From positions 5,865,001-5,929,000 of the forward strand of contig JBAMJR010000140.1 in NCBI GenBank assembly GCA_038501785.1: 64,000 nt of DNA, given 5' to 3'. Source of the DNA: Myoxocephalus aenaeus. Lineage: Eukaryota > Chordata > Actinopteri > Perciformes > Cottidae. Shown in pieces: positions 1 to 11,669 of this stretch. A model generated the notes under the pieces. That model was not told where the DNA came from and ran no database searches. It saw nothing but the letters and a program-made list of their open reading frames with translations. Both the position numbers and the translations under genes were made by a program. The stretch's first letter is position 1, and the number at the start of each line of letters is the position of its first letter.

Positions 1-696
1 ATATTAGCGCGTTATTAACGGCGTTAACGCGAACCAATTTTAACGCCGTCAATTTTATTAACGCTGTTAACGCATTTTAATTTTTCAATTTCTTTCTCGC
101 GAGCACCACGCCGGATGTAGCTCAACCGGAAGCAAAACAATAGGCACACCGTTTGGGCTTGGAAGCTAGGCTAACGTTACGGTTTGAAATGAATGAATGG
201 TGAGCGCGAGAAGGCAAAATGAATGATAAGACGCTAATGAATGGAAAGTTTACTTTCAAAAAGTTGTCCGATGGTTCCCTTGACAAGACCAAAGTGGTAT
301 GTGCCATTCGTCATTGTGAACTGAGCTATCATCGTAGCCTATCCAGTCTGAAACACCACTTGATGGCCAAGCACACAGCTGATGCTAACTCTGTCATAGC
401 CAGACAAGAATGGATGACTTCAGACAGAAACACATGGACACCACAACGAAGGGCAAACTTAATTTTATTTTGTAAACCCTTGTTTACCTGAAATGTGCAC
501 TTTATAATTTTATACCGCCCTGTTTGGCAGTTGTTTTTCAATAAAATAAAACATTTGCATAAAGCAAGCCAATCCACTTTTTCCATGTTGATAAGAGCAT
601 TAAAATGAAGATTATTTTTTTTTAGATTAATCGCAAGTTAACTATGACATAAATGCGATTAATCGCGATCAAATATTTTAATCGTTTGACAGCACT
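1..696 (+). mobile_element. hAT-type DNA transposon remnant with BED zinc finger, in a nup58 intron
   Basis: The left end is outside the window. The right end (about 605-696) is rich in AATCGCGATTAATCG-like sequence and finishes in a terminus whose reverse complement begins AGTGCTGTCAAACG, a common teleost hAT terminus. Inside, at 219-491, is a short open frame with a BED-type zinc finger: the paired cysteines of VVCAIRHC and the paired histidines of LKHHLMAKH. The frame stops soon after, so the catalytic domain is missing and this is a deletion derivative that could only be moved in trans. It sits in the intron that follows the fourth coding exon of nup58. Confidence 0.6.
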
Positions 697-776
697 ACTT
701 TTTATACAATAATGGTTCACCTTTGCACCGAGTCCACAGCACGTGGACAAGCTCACCGTGTCTGTTTGCATCTCAC

Positions 777-2063
777 CTGTCGACAAAGTGTTGGCGAAGA
801 GACTCCCGCCCAGTGATGGGCCTGTTGAGGCTGCTGCTGTGGTCATTGTTGCGCCACCAAGACCAAGGTTGAAGGCTACTGCAGGCTGCTGTGGAGCTGT
901 GGCTGTCAGGACAGAGCCAAATGATAAACCTGCCCCTACAGGGGCTGCTGAGGAGGTCGAACTCGTCGTGAGGGAGAAGGGTGTTGCTGAGGCGGTGGGC
1001 TTGTTGAAGGCCATGCTAAAGCCAGTGGCTGCACCTGTAGCGGCTGGGGCACCTGGGAGAAAGTACATAGAAATCAAGTTTCATTTGCTTTCCAAGATAT
1101 TGCATGAAAAATATTCCCCAAAACACAAACATACCTAATGTAAGGCCTGTAGTGGGGGCAGTGGCACCTAAAAGAGAACCACATCCCAACATAAGAGGTG
1201 CATATAACATAATGTATGGTGTACAAGTGTACATTAAACACATAATTAAAAGTCACTGTTTGCAATAGGCTTGGTTTTCTATCTGTGTGACATCGTTACT
1301 TGAGGCAGGTGTGTTGAAAGAGAATCCAGTAGGTTTCTGACCAAAAAGATTGCCTCCAAGACCAAGAGATGGGGTGGTGCCGGTGGCAAGGGTTGTGGCT
1401 GCTGTCCCCAGAGCAGATCCCATCGAGAAGCCGCCAGCATTGGCCACAGGTGCACTAACCATCGAGAAGCCGCCAGTATTGGCCACAGGTGCACTAATGA
1501 GGGAAAATGCAGTACATTCAGTCACATAAACACAGTTCTTCTATGACCCAAGAGTCAAGGGGCAAACTATGAAGCAAGGGCTAACAGTGATGCAAACTGT
1601 TCTTCTTCAACAGAACTTGGATGAGCTACTTGATACTTTTTTTTTTTTTCTCTTAAACGTCAGACGTTTACTTGGCATATCAAAATGAAAGCTGTGATGC
1701 CTTCAAGGTCCTTCTGCATACGAATGTCAAGCCAAATGTGTCGATGCTCAACAGGACAATCCACATGAAACGTTACACAACAGAAGAACAGAACTTTGAA
1801 CTGAAAACAATCTCTCGTTCGATCGCTAACGGTTCACCAACACACGGATGTACCGTTAACGATAACGTACCCAGACGACGTTAGAAAGTCATGAACATTG
1901 TGCTAACTAGCTACCTGCTAACGTCAGGTTTACTCTGGCTATGCTAACATTAGCCAAGTCGGCTTTTTGAAATATATAATTACCTGGCTGGAGCCCCAAA
2001 TGCAAATCCCCCACCGGTGTTGGTGGAACCGAGGGTCCCCGCTCCAAAGTTAAAGCCAGACAT
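777..2063 (-). CDS. nup58: Nucleoporin p58/p45 (Nup58), N-terminal FG region, partial
   Basis: Nup58 is part of the Nup62-Nup58-Nup54 complex lining the central channel of the nuclear pore; its FG repeats bind transport receptors. Four coding exons are seen on the minus strand: 2063-1984, 1493-1300, 1167-1135 and 1052-777, all with AG acceptors and GT donors and compatible phases (194 codons plus one base). The protein starts MSGFNFGAGTLGSTNT, as in vertebrate Nup58, and later has TGFSMAFNKPTASATPF, close to the human TGFSLGFNKP block. FG or FG-like units are FNFG, FAFG, LFG and LSFG. The coiled-coil part that binds Nup62 and Nup54 must lie left of the window. Exon 2 carries a 39-bp tandem duplication, so SAPVANTGGFSM occurs twice with one change. 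The start is the only ATG that fits the family N-terminus. Its 5' end faces mtmr6. The exon borders are by eye; the gene identity is firm. Confidence 0.9.
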
Positions 2064-3020
2064 TTTGTCTTATTAGGTTCACATTCAACACCAACTTTCG
2101 ATTCGGTCTTCAGGCACTCATGAAGACGCTCAGAGAGCCAACCAGCATCCCGGCTAACACGCTAGCTAGCTTTGAAAGATGCCCGCGTAAGGGCCAAATC
2201 CGCGTTGTTGCCTTTACTGAAAAACACAATACACAATGTCGGCTTTCCCAAAAATTACTATCGACAAAATTGGGAAATGTTCAGCTGTCGCGCCCCTCTA
2301 ATCGTTTTTATGGTTTATAACGCTGTCAAATTTCGCAGGATGAGTTGTCGCATGGTGTTAGTTTTCCTATTCCCCGCCTGGTATTTCCTGAAAGCTATTG
2401 CATTCTGGGAAAAAAATAAATAAATGTAAACTACATTGCCCAACGTCCCTATCGCTGTTTTTGTGTCGCGTGATGCCTCACACATGTGCGGTCCCTTTAC
2501 AAAAACTTCCCGACCTTGCTTTCAAAATAATACACGCCATTTGAGACCTGTTAAAAGAGTACGTCAGGTAACATTTATTAATAGCATATTATAAACTGAA
2601 ATAATTTGGGGTTTTAAGGTTATATCTGCATTAGCACACACATCTATTTTGGAGACCATTATTACTTCAGTTTATTTGCGTGCATATATGCGTGCACACA
2701 TGGTGCACTTTCCTAAATGGTAAAGTTGGGCGTCATAAAGCCAAAACAAACGTATACAACTTCCTTCGTGATTCAGACCTACGTGAAGTCGTGCTTTTAC
2801 TTTGAAAAGTCCGCAACGCCAAGTGTTGACGTAATTGCCCGGACCTTGACGCGGATGGAGGAGTAGAATAATTGCCAATAAACACATAGCGTATGCCTCC
2901 GACAAAAGTGCAGGCGATTTGTGCAGCAAATTGACACAACAAATGCCCAATGATACATTTGTTGCCAGAAGTCGTCGTGTGAAGCTTTGCAGTCGCTGAC
3001 AGCTGTTTGGACTCGGTGAA
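2064..3020. promoter_or_regulatory. Divergent nup58/mtmr6 intergenic region (candidate bidirectional promoter)
   Basis: Only 957 bp separate the nup58 start codon (minus strand) from the mtmr6 start codon (plus strand), so both promoters and 5' UTRs must fit here unless far upstream exons exist. I see no obvious TATA box at a useful distance from either start. Several CpG-containing stretches occur at about 2190-2340 and 2770-2960. Promoter function is inferred from gene layout alone. Confidence 0.5.
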
Positions 3021-3658
3021 ATGGAGCACATCCGAACGCCAAAGGTAGCTAACAGCTCTAACCTAGCTCATCGCAAATGGACAGGAAACAGTCAGCAGCT
3101 CGGCCTGTCTAGCTGGGATTTATCCAATGTTCGTGTGTTTACGTTTGTCAGATATCTTTATCAAGGCTCGCGTTAAATTGCGCGTGGATCTAATGGCACA
3201 GATGGCGAGCGGGTGTCGCCAGAAGTGTCCGACGTGACGAGCATCGTTGAGCTGTTTGTTTTCCCTCCCCGAACAGCAAATAGTTGCTCTCTCTTTGAAA
3301 TGTTACTACCTGCACGCCCTGTGATTGATTGAGTTACACTACCAAGCCAGGCAGTGCATCCAGTGTGATTTGAAACTCCACGAGGAGAAACCAAACTACA
3401 TCCAAGCATGATGGCATGTTGACAGACCCATCGGATGTACACTAGGCTGCACACCTGTACGTCACATAGTGTTTGTAGGCACCTAACCCAAGTCTCACTT
3501 TTTATGATCGGGACAGTTTTCCTGCACATACAAACAAGGCAGACCCTGTAGAGTCTCTAGAAACCAAGTGGCTGGTGATGTCTATGGGTTGGATACTGAC
3601 AGTGATTGGTTGTTCAGGGTTAATTTATTGTCATTCTACAACACAGGGTTGCACCACG

Positions 3659-3716
<58 letters not shown>

Positions 3717-3838
3717 ATATATTGCACCCTTGATGGCTTCAGGTGGCTTTCCATTGAAATAAATGTACAACACATATCCTACATAAGCTGTTATAGCTCA
3801 CAGGTTGCAACATGCTTTTTAGGCCAACACCTAAAATC

Positions 3839-3912
<74 letters not shown>

Positions 3913-4492
3913 TGTGGGTGTAATCATGTGATGGGTGTGTATGTTGACAGGCTTTCTTCATGCCGTAAGGGAGCTGTGTGACCTCATTGTGGAGGCTCCA
4001 GGATGGTCATACATTACAGTGCACCCCATTGTTTGAGAACATAGTTTCCTATAGAATGACAGATCTTATAGGTGACGTGCTGGGATCCGGCGTGTGGGAT
4101 TGCAAGCATACTGGGTGTGGCCCTATTGTCTCAAATCTTCTGGCTTGTTTGCTTGAATAAAACAGTGACGGAGTGCTTTATTGCTTTCCAGGAAAGCAGA
4201 CGTATGTTTTCACTTGATGTAAAAAAAGAAAGGGGGGGGGGGGGGTGAGAACGTATCTGAATATTAGGGCTGCCCAGTCTTAGTCTGTTAGTCATTTTAT
4301 TATATATATTTTTAATGCTGAATTACTTATTTCCAAGAAACTCATAACCACAAGATCTCTAGTAAACACTAGAATTAGAGGGGTGCTTTTGTGTGATTCT
4401 TTGTGGAGAAACTCAGTTTTACAGATCTGTCAATTAAATCCATATCGATTAGTTGACACACAGACTATGAATGCATTTGATCAAGGACAACC

Positions 4493-4582
<90 letters not shown>

Positions 4583-4780
4583 TTGGATAATATCCTTTTG
4601 CAGTTGTAAATACAATGTGGTCAACCTGCTCCACAAATACATTGATGCTACTGTAATTTAAAAAGATTCACTTGAGAAAGAAGTATGGGATTTTCAAGCT
4701 ATTTGGAGAACATTGTATTCAAAGTAGCTTGGATTGCATTATTAGTTGACAACAGATATTAAAACAACTATCTTAAGAGA

Positions 4781-4849
<69 letters not shown>

Positions 4850-7800
4850 ACTTCTATGTTCTTAGTAGCCTGGCGATGCCGAAGCTGAGCCCCGCTGGTT
4901 GCTGGCAGTCAGAGATAGGCTCAAATATTTCTCCATATCTGAGAATGACCGGAAAACGGAAGCAGAGCAGAACCTGTCTGAGTCAACCAGAGAATGATCA
5001 ATCATGGATTTGGACAGTTGGCCACAGTCGCCACTAACTGCCATAAGAGCCTTTTAGACACAGAGTGAAGGTCACTAGTTACAATCAGCTGACTTGTTTT
5101 TTCTTTTTTTTCCAATAAGGAGAACTCTTATTATAATGGATTTTAGTGGCAAAGAAAGGATTTGAGTGGAATGCAACACGTGTATTTTTACTGTCATTGT
5201 TACAAATAACACACATCCGTATTTTGGGTGTAAACGGGCGTTCTGACCACCAGAGTTCTTAAACCCTGTTCCTTCACGGCTAGTGGACATCAACCTTCTT
5301 CCTGTGTGAAAATGTGTGACTTGCACGTGTTGCTGGTTAATGTGTGTGGAGGAGTTGGGGTCGCTGCAAAGGCTACACACCTGCAGTATTTGAGAATACA
5401 TTTTGAACGACTGGGAAAGGAGAGAATAGAGCAATAAGTAGTTGCGTTTGAGTTGCTCGCAATTGGTCAAAAAAAAACAACACGAATTCAGGACCCAGAG
5501 GGTTTATGCACATTGACGGCACATTCGTCACAATGTTCAGTCGAAATCATAATTAGACTTTTCTTCCATTGTCCAGAAATCATTTGTGACTCATTATAAT
5601 GGCAGTTGAAAGTTAGACCCAGGTGGTCAGGATTAGGTAATGTGCCAGCTGGAGCCAGTGCAGAGTGCCACTAACACCAATGCTCTGTTTGCAAGCTCCT
5701 CTGTCTTCCTTCTTTTTCAGTATACCCCTTCCATAACTTTGCACCCAGCTGAAGATGTTTAAAGAACCTTGAACTGCTGATTTATGTTGTTTATTACTGA
5801 CGTGTGTGTGTCTTTTGCAGGTGGAGCAGGTGCGACTGTTGGATCGCTTCAGCAACAAATTCACAAATGGCACCCTGTACCTCACAGCAACACATCTCAT
5901 CTTTGTGGAGAGCAGCTCAAACAACTCAACGTCTGCCGCACAGGAGGTCTGGGTGAGTAGTGTTGGTGGAGGATGCTTTCTGCCAGTCACGCTCCACGTG
6001 GATGGAGCGGCAGCACACAATGCTCTTTTGGTGAATACAGTTCGGCTCACCGTGCTGGGTGTGGTACAGCACACTAGTGCTGGGTTACATTGAGAATGGG
6101 AGGATGTGGACAGTGGAAACACTTTCTCCTGGCTACGACTCCATGTGTCCCAGTTTTTTCTCCCGATGGTGCCAACTTACCAAACGTCAGACGTGGGATG
6201 GTACAAATATAACTGTGGGTAAATGAGGATGCTCATTTGACAATATGGACTTGCTTGTAGCCGACTTGTTACCATTACATTTAGCTAACGCTTTTATCTA
6301 AAGCGACTTACAATAAGTGCAATTCAACCATGAGTACAAACTCAGAACAACAAGAATCAAGAAAGTACAATTTCTTCAATAAAGTTAAACCACAAAGTGC
6401 CATTTAAGTGCTACTAAAGTTGCTACTACGGCGCTACCTTCCTTATTCGAGGTGTAGTCGAAAAAGATGTGTTTTTAGTTTGCGACGGAAAATGTAGAGA
6501 CTTCCTGCTGTCCTAATGTCAATGGGGAGCTCATTCCACCATTGAGGAGCCAGGACGGCAAACAGTCGTGACTTTGTTGAGTGTTTAGCTCGCAGTGACG
6601 GAGCTACAAGACGATTGGCAGAAGCCGAGCGGAGTGAACGGGCTGGGGTGTACGGTTTTACCATGTCCTGGATGTAGATTGGACCCGATCCGTTCGTAGC
6701 ACGGTACCAATGTTTTGAAGCGGATGCGGGCGGCCACCGGTAACCAGCGAAGGTCGCGGAGGAGTGAATTTCGGGAGGTAAAAGACAAGTCGAGCTGCTG
6801 CATTCTGGATGAGCTGCAGAGGTCGGATGGCACTAGCAGGTAGACCTGCCAGGAGGGAGTTACAGTAGTCAAGGCGCGAGATGATCAGAGCCTGGACGAG
6901 AACCTGTGCCGCCTTCTGGGTGAGAAGGGGACGTATGCTCCTGATGTTGTACAGCATGAATCTACAGGAACGTGTTGTTGTGGTAATGTTGGCAGTCAGG
7001 GAGAGTTGACTGTCGAGTGTCACCCTGAGGTTCCTGGCAGTCGGGGTCGGTTCCAACACTGAGTTGTTGAAGGTAATAGTGAGGTCGTGGGTGGGAGAGC
7101 CTTTTCCTGGAAGGAAAAGTAGTTCAGTTTGGTCAGGGTTAATTTTCAGGTGGTGTGCAGACATCCACTGAGAGATGTCAGTCAGACAGGCAGAGATTCG
7201 TGCTGCTACCTGTGTTTCCGATTGGGGAAACGAGGCCTGCCTTGAATCCAGACTGGTGAGGGTCCAGAAGGTTGTTCTGGTGGAGAAAGGAGGAGAGGAG
7301 ACTTGGTTAAAGATAGCTCGCTCCAGAGTTTTGGAAAGAAAGGGAGAGACGGGAGAGAGACAGGTCTGTAGTTGTTGACTTCCGACGGGTTGAACAATTT
7401 CTTGCTCTGAGTTTCTGCAGCCAGTTTTAAAGGGTGGCCGCCACAAAGAAGTCTGCAACCTGAGGGATTGTGAGTGTGCGGTGGCGGTGTGTTGGGCAAA
7501 CTGGCGTGTGACAAGAGGAAGTAGGGGAGAGGTTCAAACCCCTCATTGTAAAGTTGCAAGGTATCCGGTTGTCTTCCTCCATCTGATTAGAGAACTACTG
7601 ATTCAGCACCGCGACAACTGGGTTATTGTCGGTCTGGCTGCTGCAGTCACTGATTTGCTGACGGCCGCGTTTTTTTTCCTGTTACAATGGCAAACATTAT
7701 TGCAAAGTGTTGTATCCTGTTCTATGATGGAGTGAACATAGTACTCTCCGTATTTCGACTTGCTGGTCTGCTTTTGGAAAGGTTAGCGTGATTAAAAATG

Positions 7801-7862
7801 CTTCGTGCAGCAGTTTGTGTGCCGTGTCCTTCCTGCTTTATATGCTGAGAAAAGGGGAACCT

Positions 7863-7904
<42 letters not shown>

Positions 7905-10900
7905 GTTTAAGGTTTCTTGTGGTGAAGCTTTAACGCTTCACCACAAGAAACTAGTTAATCTGGACAGACATACTTGTTTGTCTACAGTACACTACTGAAG
8001 GTGCAGAAAATAATGAGAACCACAACGTTTCTCACCTTCTTACTGATCCTTATTTTGACCATCTCCTCGGGTCTGTTGACTGTGTATTCAAAGCTGATGC
8101 TGAATAAGGAGGAATCTGTTATTTAGATGTATCAGGGACATACGGACTATTAACAACATACAAGGGGTCATAGTTCATTCTCTACACAGTCCAGGCAAAA
8201 CGGCACTTTGCATATTAAGATTTTCTAGCAGTGTACTCCTGTAATTGTTGAACAATGTATTTGTATTTTGCTTGTAGTTTCTTTTTCTTTCAACATAAAT
8301 AAGTAACTAAATAGAATCAAACCAAAACCCAGCCTAAAGCCATTCTCTGAATGCTCATCAGCTGTTTCTCTCTCTTCTGCCCCTTTACGTCTCCCCTCCT
8401 CTGCAGATTTTGCATCACCATATAGCGTCTGTGGAGAAGCTCTCTCTGACCACCACGGGCTGTCCTCTGGTCATCCAGTGTCGCAACTTCCGGGTGGTTC
8501 ATTTTGTGGTCCAGAGAGAAAGAGATTGCCATGACATTTACAGCTCGCTGCTGCGTCTTCTACGACCTGGTGGGTTTCAGCTCGTCTTTGGAAGATCGGT
8601 TGCTTTTCTCTGTCCACGTTCGTCTGCCTGCGTTTTTTATTTTTATTCTAAGGCTCTTTCTCTGGTTCCCTTCTCCTTTGTGCAGTGTCCTACGAGGAGC
8701 TCTACGCGTTCTCCTACAACCCCAAACAGAACGACCAACAGAGAGAGGAGGGATGGCAAATCATCGACCTCGGGGCGGAGTTTGAGAGGATGGGCGTCCC
8801 CTGCGACCAATGGCAGCTCACGAACAGCAACAGAGACTACAAGGTAGGGCTGTGCGGTATACCGGATGAACCAGTATACCAGTTTTGGCTTTCCGTGTAC
8901 GGTATGAATTTTTCATATACCGTCATACCGGTCGCCGCGCTTTGGCAGGCAACAACATTTAACATTCACAGCTTTAAGCTGAAGGAGCAGCGGACGGAGC
9001 TACTTAGCTCTCATGGAGACTCAGTTGACTTACGGTTTGAAGGGAATGACATCGTCATAATGCATGCTGGGTAAATTACTTCGCCAAAATGCCCGCCCAC
9101 ACAGGAAGACTCTTCATGTGCAGGAAGAAGTCTCTTCCGGTGCGGCTAAGTGGGCGGGCTTTACCCAGAATGCATTTTGTCGATGTCATTTCTTTGAAAC
9201 CGTGAGTCAACCTCTAGCCGTGAGACATAAGTAGCTCAGACCGCTGTACACGCAGCTGTGACTGTAAACATTAAATGTTGCTGCCTGCCGAAGAATGACA
9301 ATAGTCGTTACGGCTGCGCATGCGCCACTAGTTGAAGGGATATGAAATAACTCCATTCCCCTGGGTCCTAAATCCCTCCATGTTTAGCTTCCTAACACAA
9401 CCTATGTACCAACGTACAAACAGCTGCTGGCCAGTTGCGAGCGAGTGGTGAATAACGATGGCGGGCGGTCCTTTTCGGCGTCAATAAATTAATGTGTTTA
9501 TTCGGAAAAAAAAATACCGTGATATACCGTGAAACTGCCAGAATCCTACAAAATACCGTGATATGGATTTTTGGCCACATCTGATGCTGCAGTTATGCAT
9601 GCTGCTTTTCTGTGCTGAGAAGATGAGGAACTCGCACATACTCTCAACAGTTTCACGGTATATATTGTTCCAACTTTTATGTTTAAAAAAAAATCACCTA
9701 TTTTATCATTTTAACTTCCTCCCAAATCAGGCCAAAATGGATGAACGGCAAAACAGTGTCAACGGTTCGGTGACTGGAAAGATATATTACTCAAGCACAG
9801 AAATTGATGAAACAAAACTTGATGAAAAAATAATTTGGAGTAAAAGAAAGAAAAATGCTTCCAAATGACAGTGAGCATGCACTCTGGCCAGTTAAAGCTA
9901 GCCTCCCTATCTAGGGTTGAACCGTGGCAACGTCTCTGTGTACCATAAACACGACCCGCAACAAAGAGGATAAATTCCTAGGTGTGGACAGTTTGTTCAT
10001 GTCACATGAACAAATCAAATATAGTTGTGTTGAGCCTTGGTAATGCCTTTTTTATATTGTGTTTTTTGTGTACTTTTTCTAGGCGTGCCTGCTCAAGCAT
10101 GAGGCATCACTTAGTTGTAATGGGCTGGCTTAACTCAGGGTGTGGTAGTGCTTTAGATGAACGGTTCATACACCGTCAAGTCATAGTGAAAACATAATGC
10201 ATACATGTCCAGCAGAGGGCGCTGGAGTTTCACTGTTAGCTCTAATTCTAGTATGACGACAAGCAGAACTTTAGTCCAACATTTAAAGAAGTGATTACAT
10301 ACGATATATATATATTTTTTTAAACTAATTAATTAACTTAGTTATCCTCACCATTTTTCACGGTTCAGAGTAAGACAAATTATGATGCTCACTCATAAGG
10401 AGACACCTGGCAATACCTTTTGTGTATGTGATGTGTGCATGGTTTGTGTTTTCCAGGTGTGTGAGACATATCCACGGGACCTGTATGTTCCCATCACAGC
10501 CAGTAAGCCCATCATTGTGGGGAGTTCCAAGTTCAGAAGCAAAGGACGCTTTCCTGTACTCACCTACTTCTACCAAGAAAAGAAGGTCCTGTATAAGTAC
10601 CATTTTAGTTTTTTTTCTTTTTTAAATAAATGTATTTGATTAAGTTTGATTTTATTTAGTTCGTAGAGAGAATGTAAAATACAATAAAATGTACCATTGA
10701 CTGCAGGTGTGGCAGAGTATTGGTGTTCAATAGAAAATGTTCTTCCATCAATTGATTGTTTAAAAAAAATTGTTCAGTAAAAACAAAGCCCAATTGGTAG
10801 GTGCTTAGTAGGTGCTGCAGTGTGCTTAACATTACACACATAACACACAATTAAAAGGACCAACAACCTAATAATAATAATACACTTTTATTAATAAAGT

Positions 10901-11625
10901 AGAAATATGTAAATTGTTGCCAATATGGAGCGTGAGGAAAGGCCATAGGATTCATGTCAATGAAAGGCTGTGTTTCCTGGGTTGTATGAATAGTTGCACG
11001 AAGAAATTGTTTAATCAACTAAATCTGTGTAAATCTACTCACTCATGTATTTTATGATTAATGATAGGATAGGAACAACACAGATGCAGGCATGCAAAGT
11101 CCTGATTTTCTAGTGAAACGAGTAGAGCGGTCGACTTCACTGCTTTCTAATTTTATACGTGCCGACTTGGACTCTTTGCATAGACTTGACAAACAAACTT
11201 AACTCTCTCTGAACCCTGCATTCAATCAGTGCCCACAAAATAGCTTCGTCATGATCATGATCTATTTAGGATTGGAAACACGATACTACTGTTTTCTGTG
11301 CATAATCCAAATCCAAAAAACTAAAATTAATAATATATTGCCATTGAAATTTGAACTCCGTTAGTTTGATAACGATTGAATAATTATTCTGTTTTTGTTT
11401 GGGCTTTGGCAGACTCATGGGAGGTGTAGTTGTTAAATTGTAAGTGAGTTTCACGGGGAGGTAAAGATGGGTACATTTCAGCAACAAGACAATTCAAAGC
11501 ACTCAAAAGATTAAAAGCATCGAGACAAAGTGCAAAAGAAAGACATTCTAGAAGGTAAATTAAAATTTTCTTTTTTAAATAGAATGTTTAATAAAAGATG
11601 GAAAAGAAAACCCACTGAATATTAT

Positions 11626-11669
<44 letters not shown>

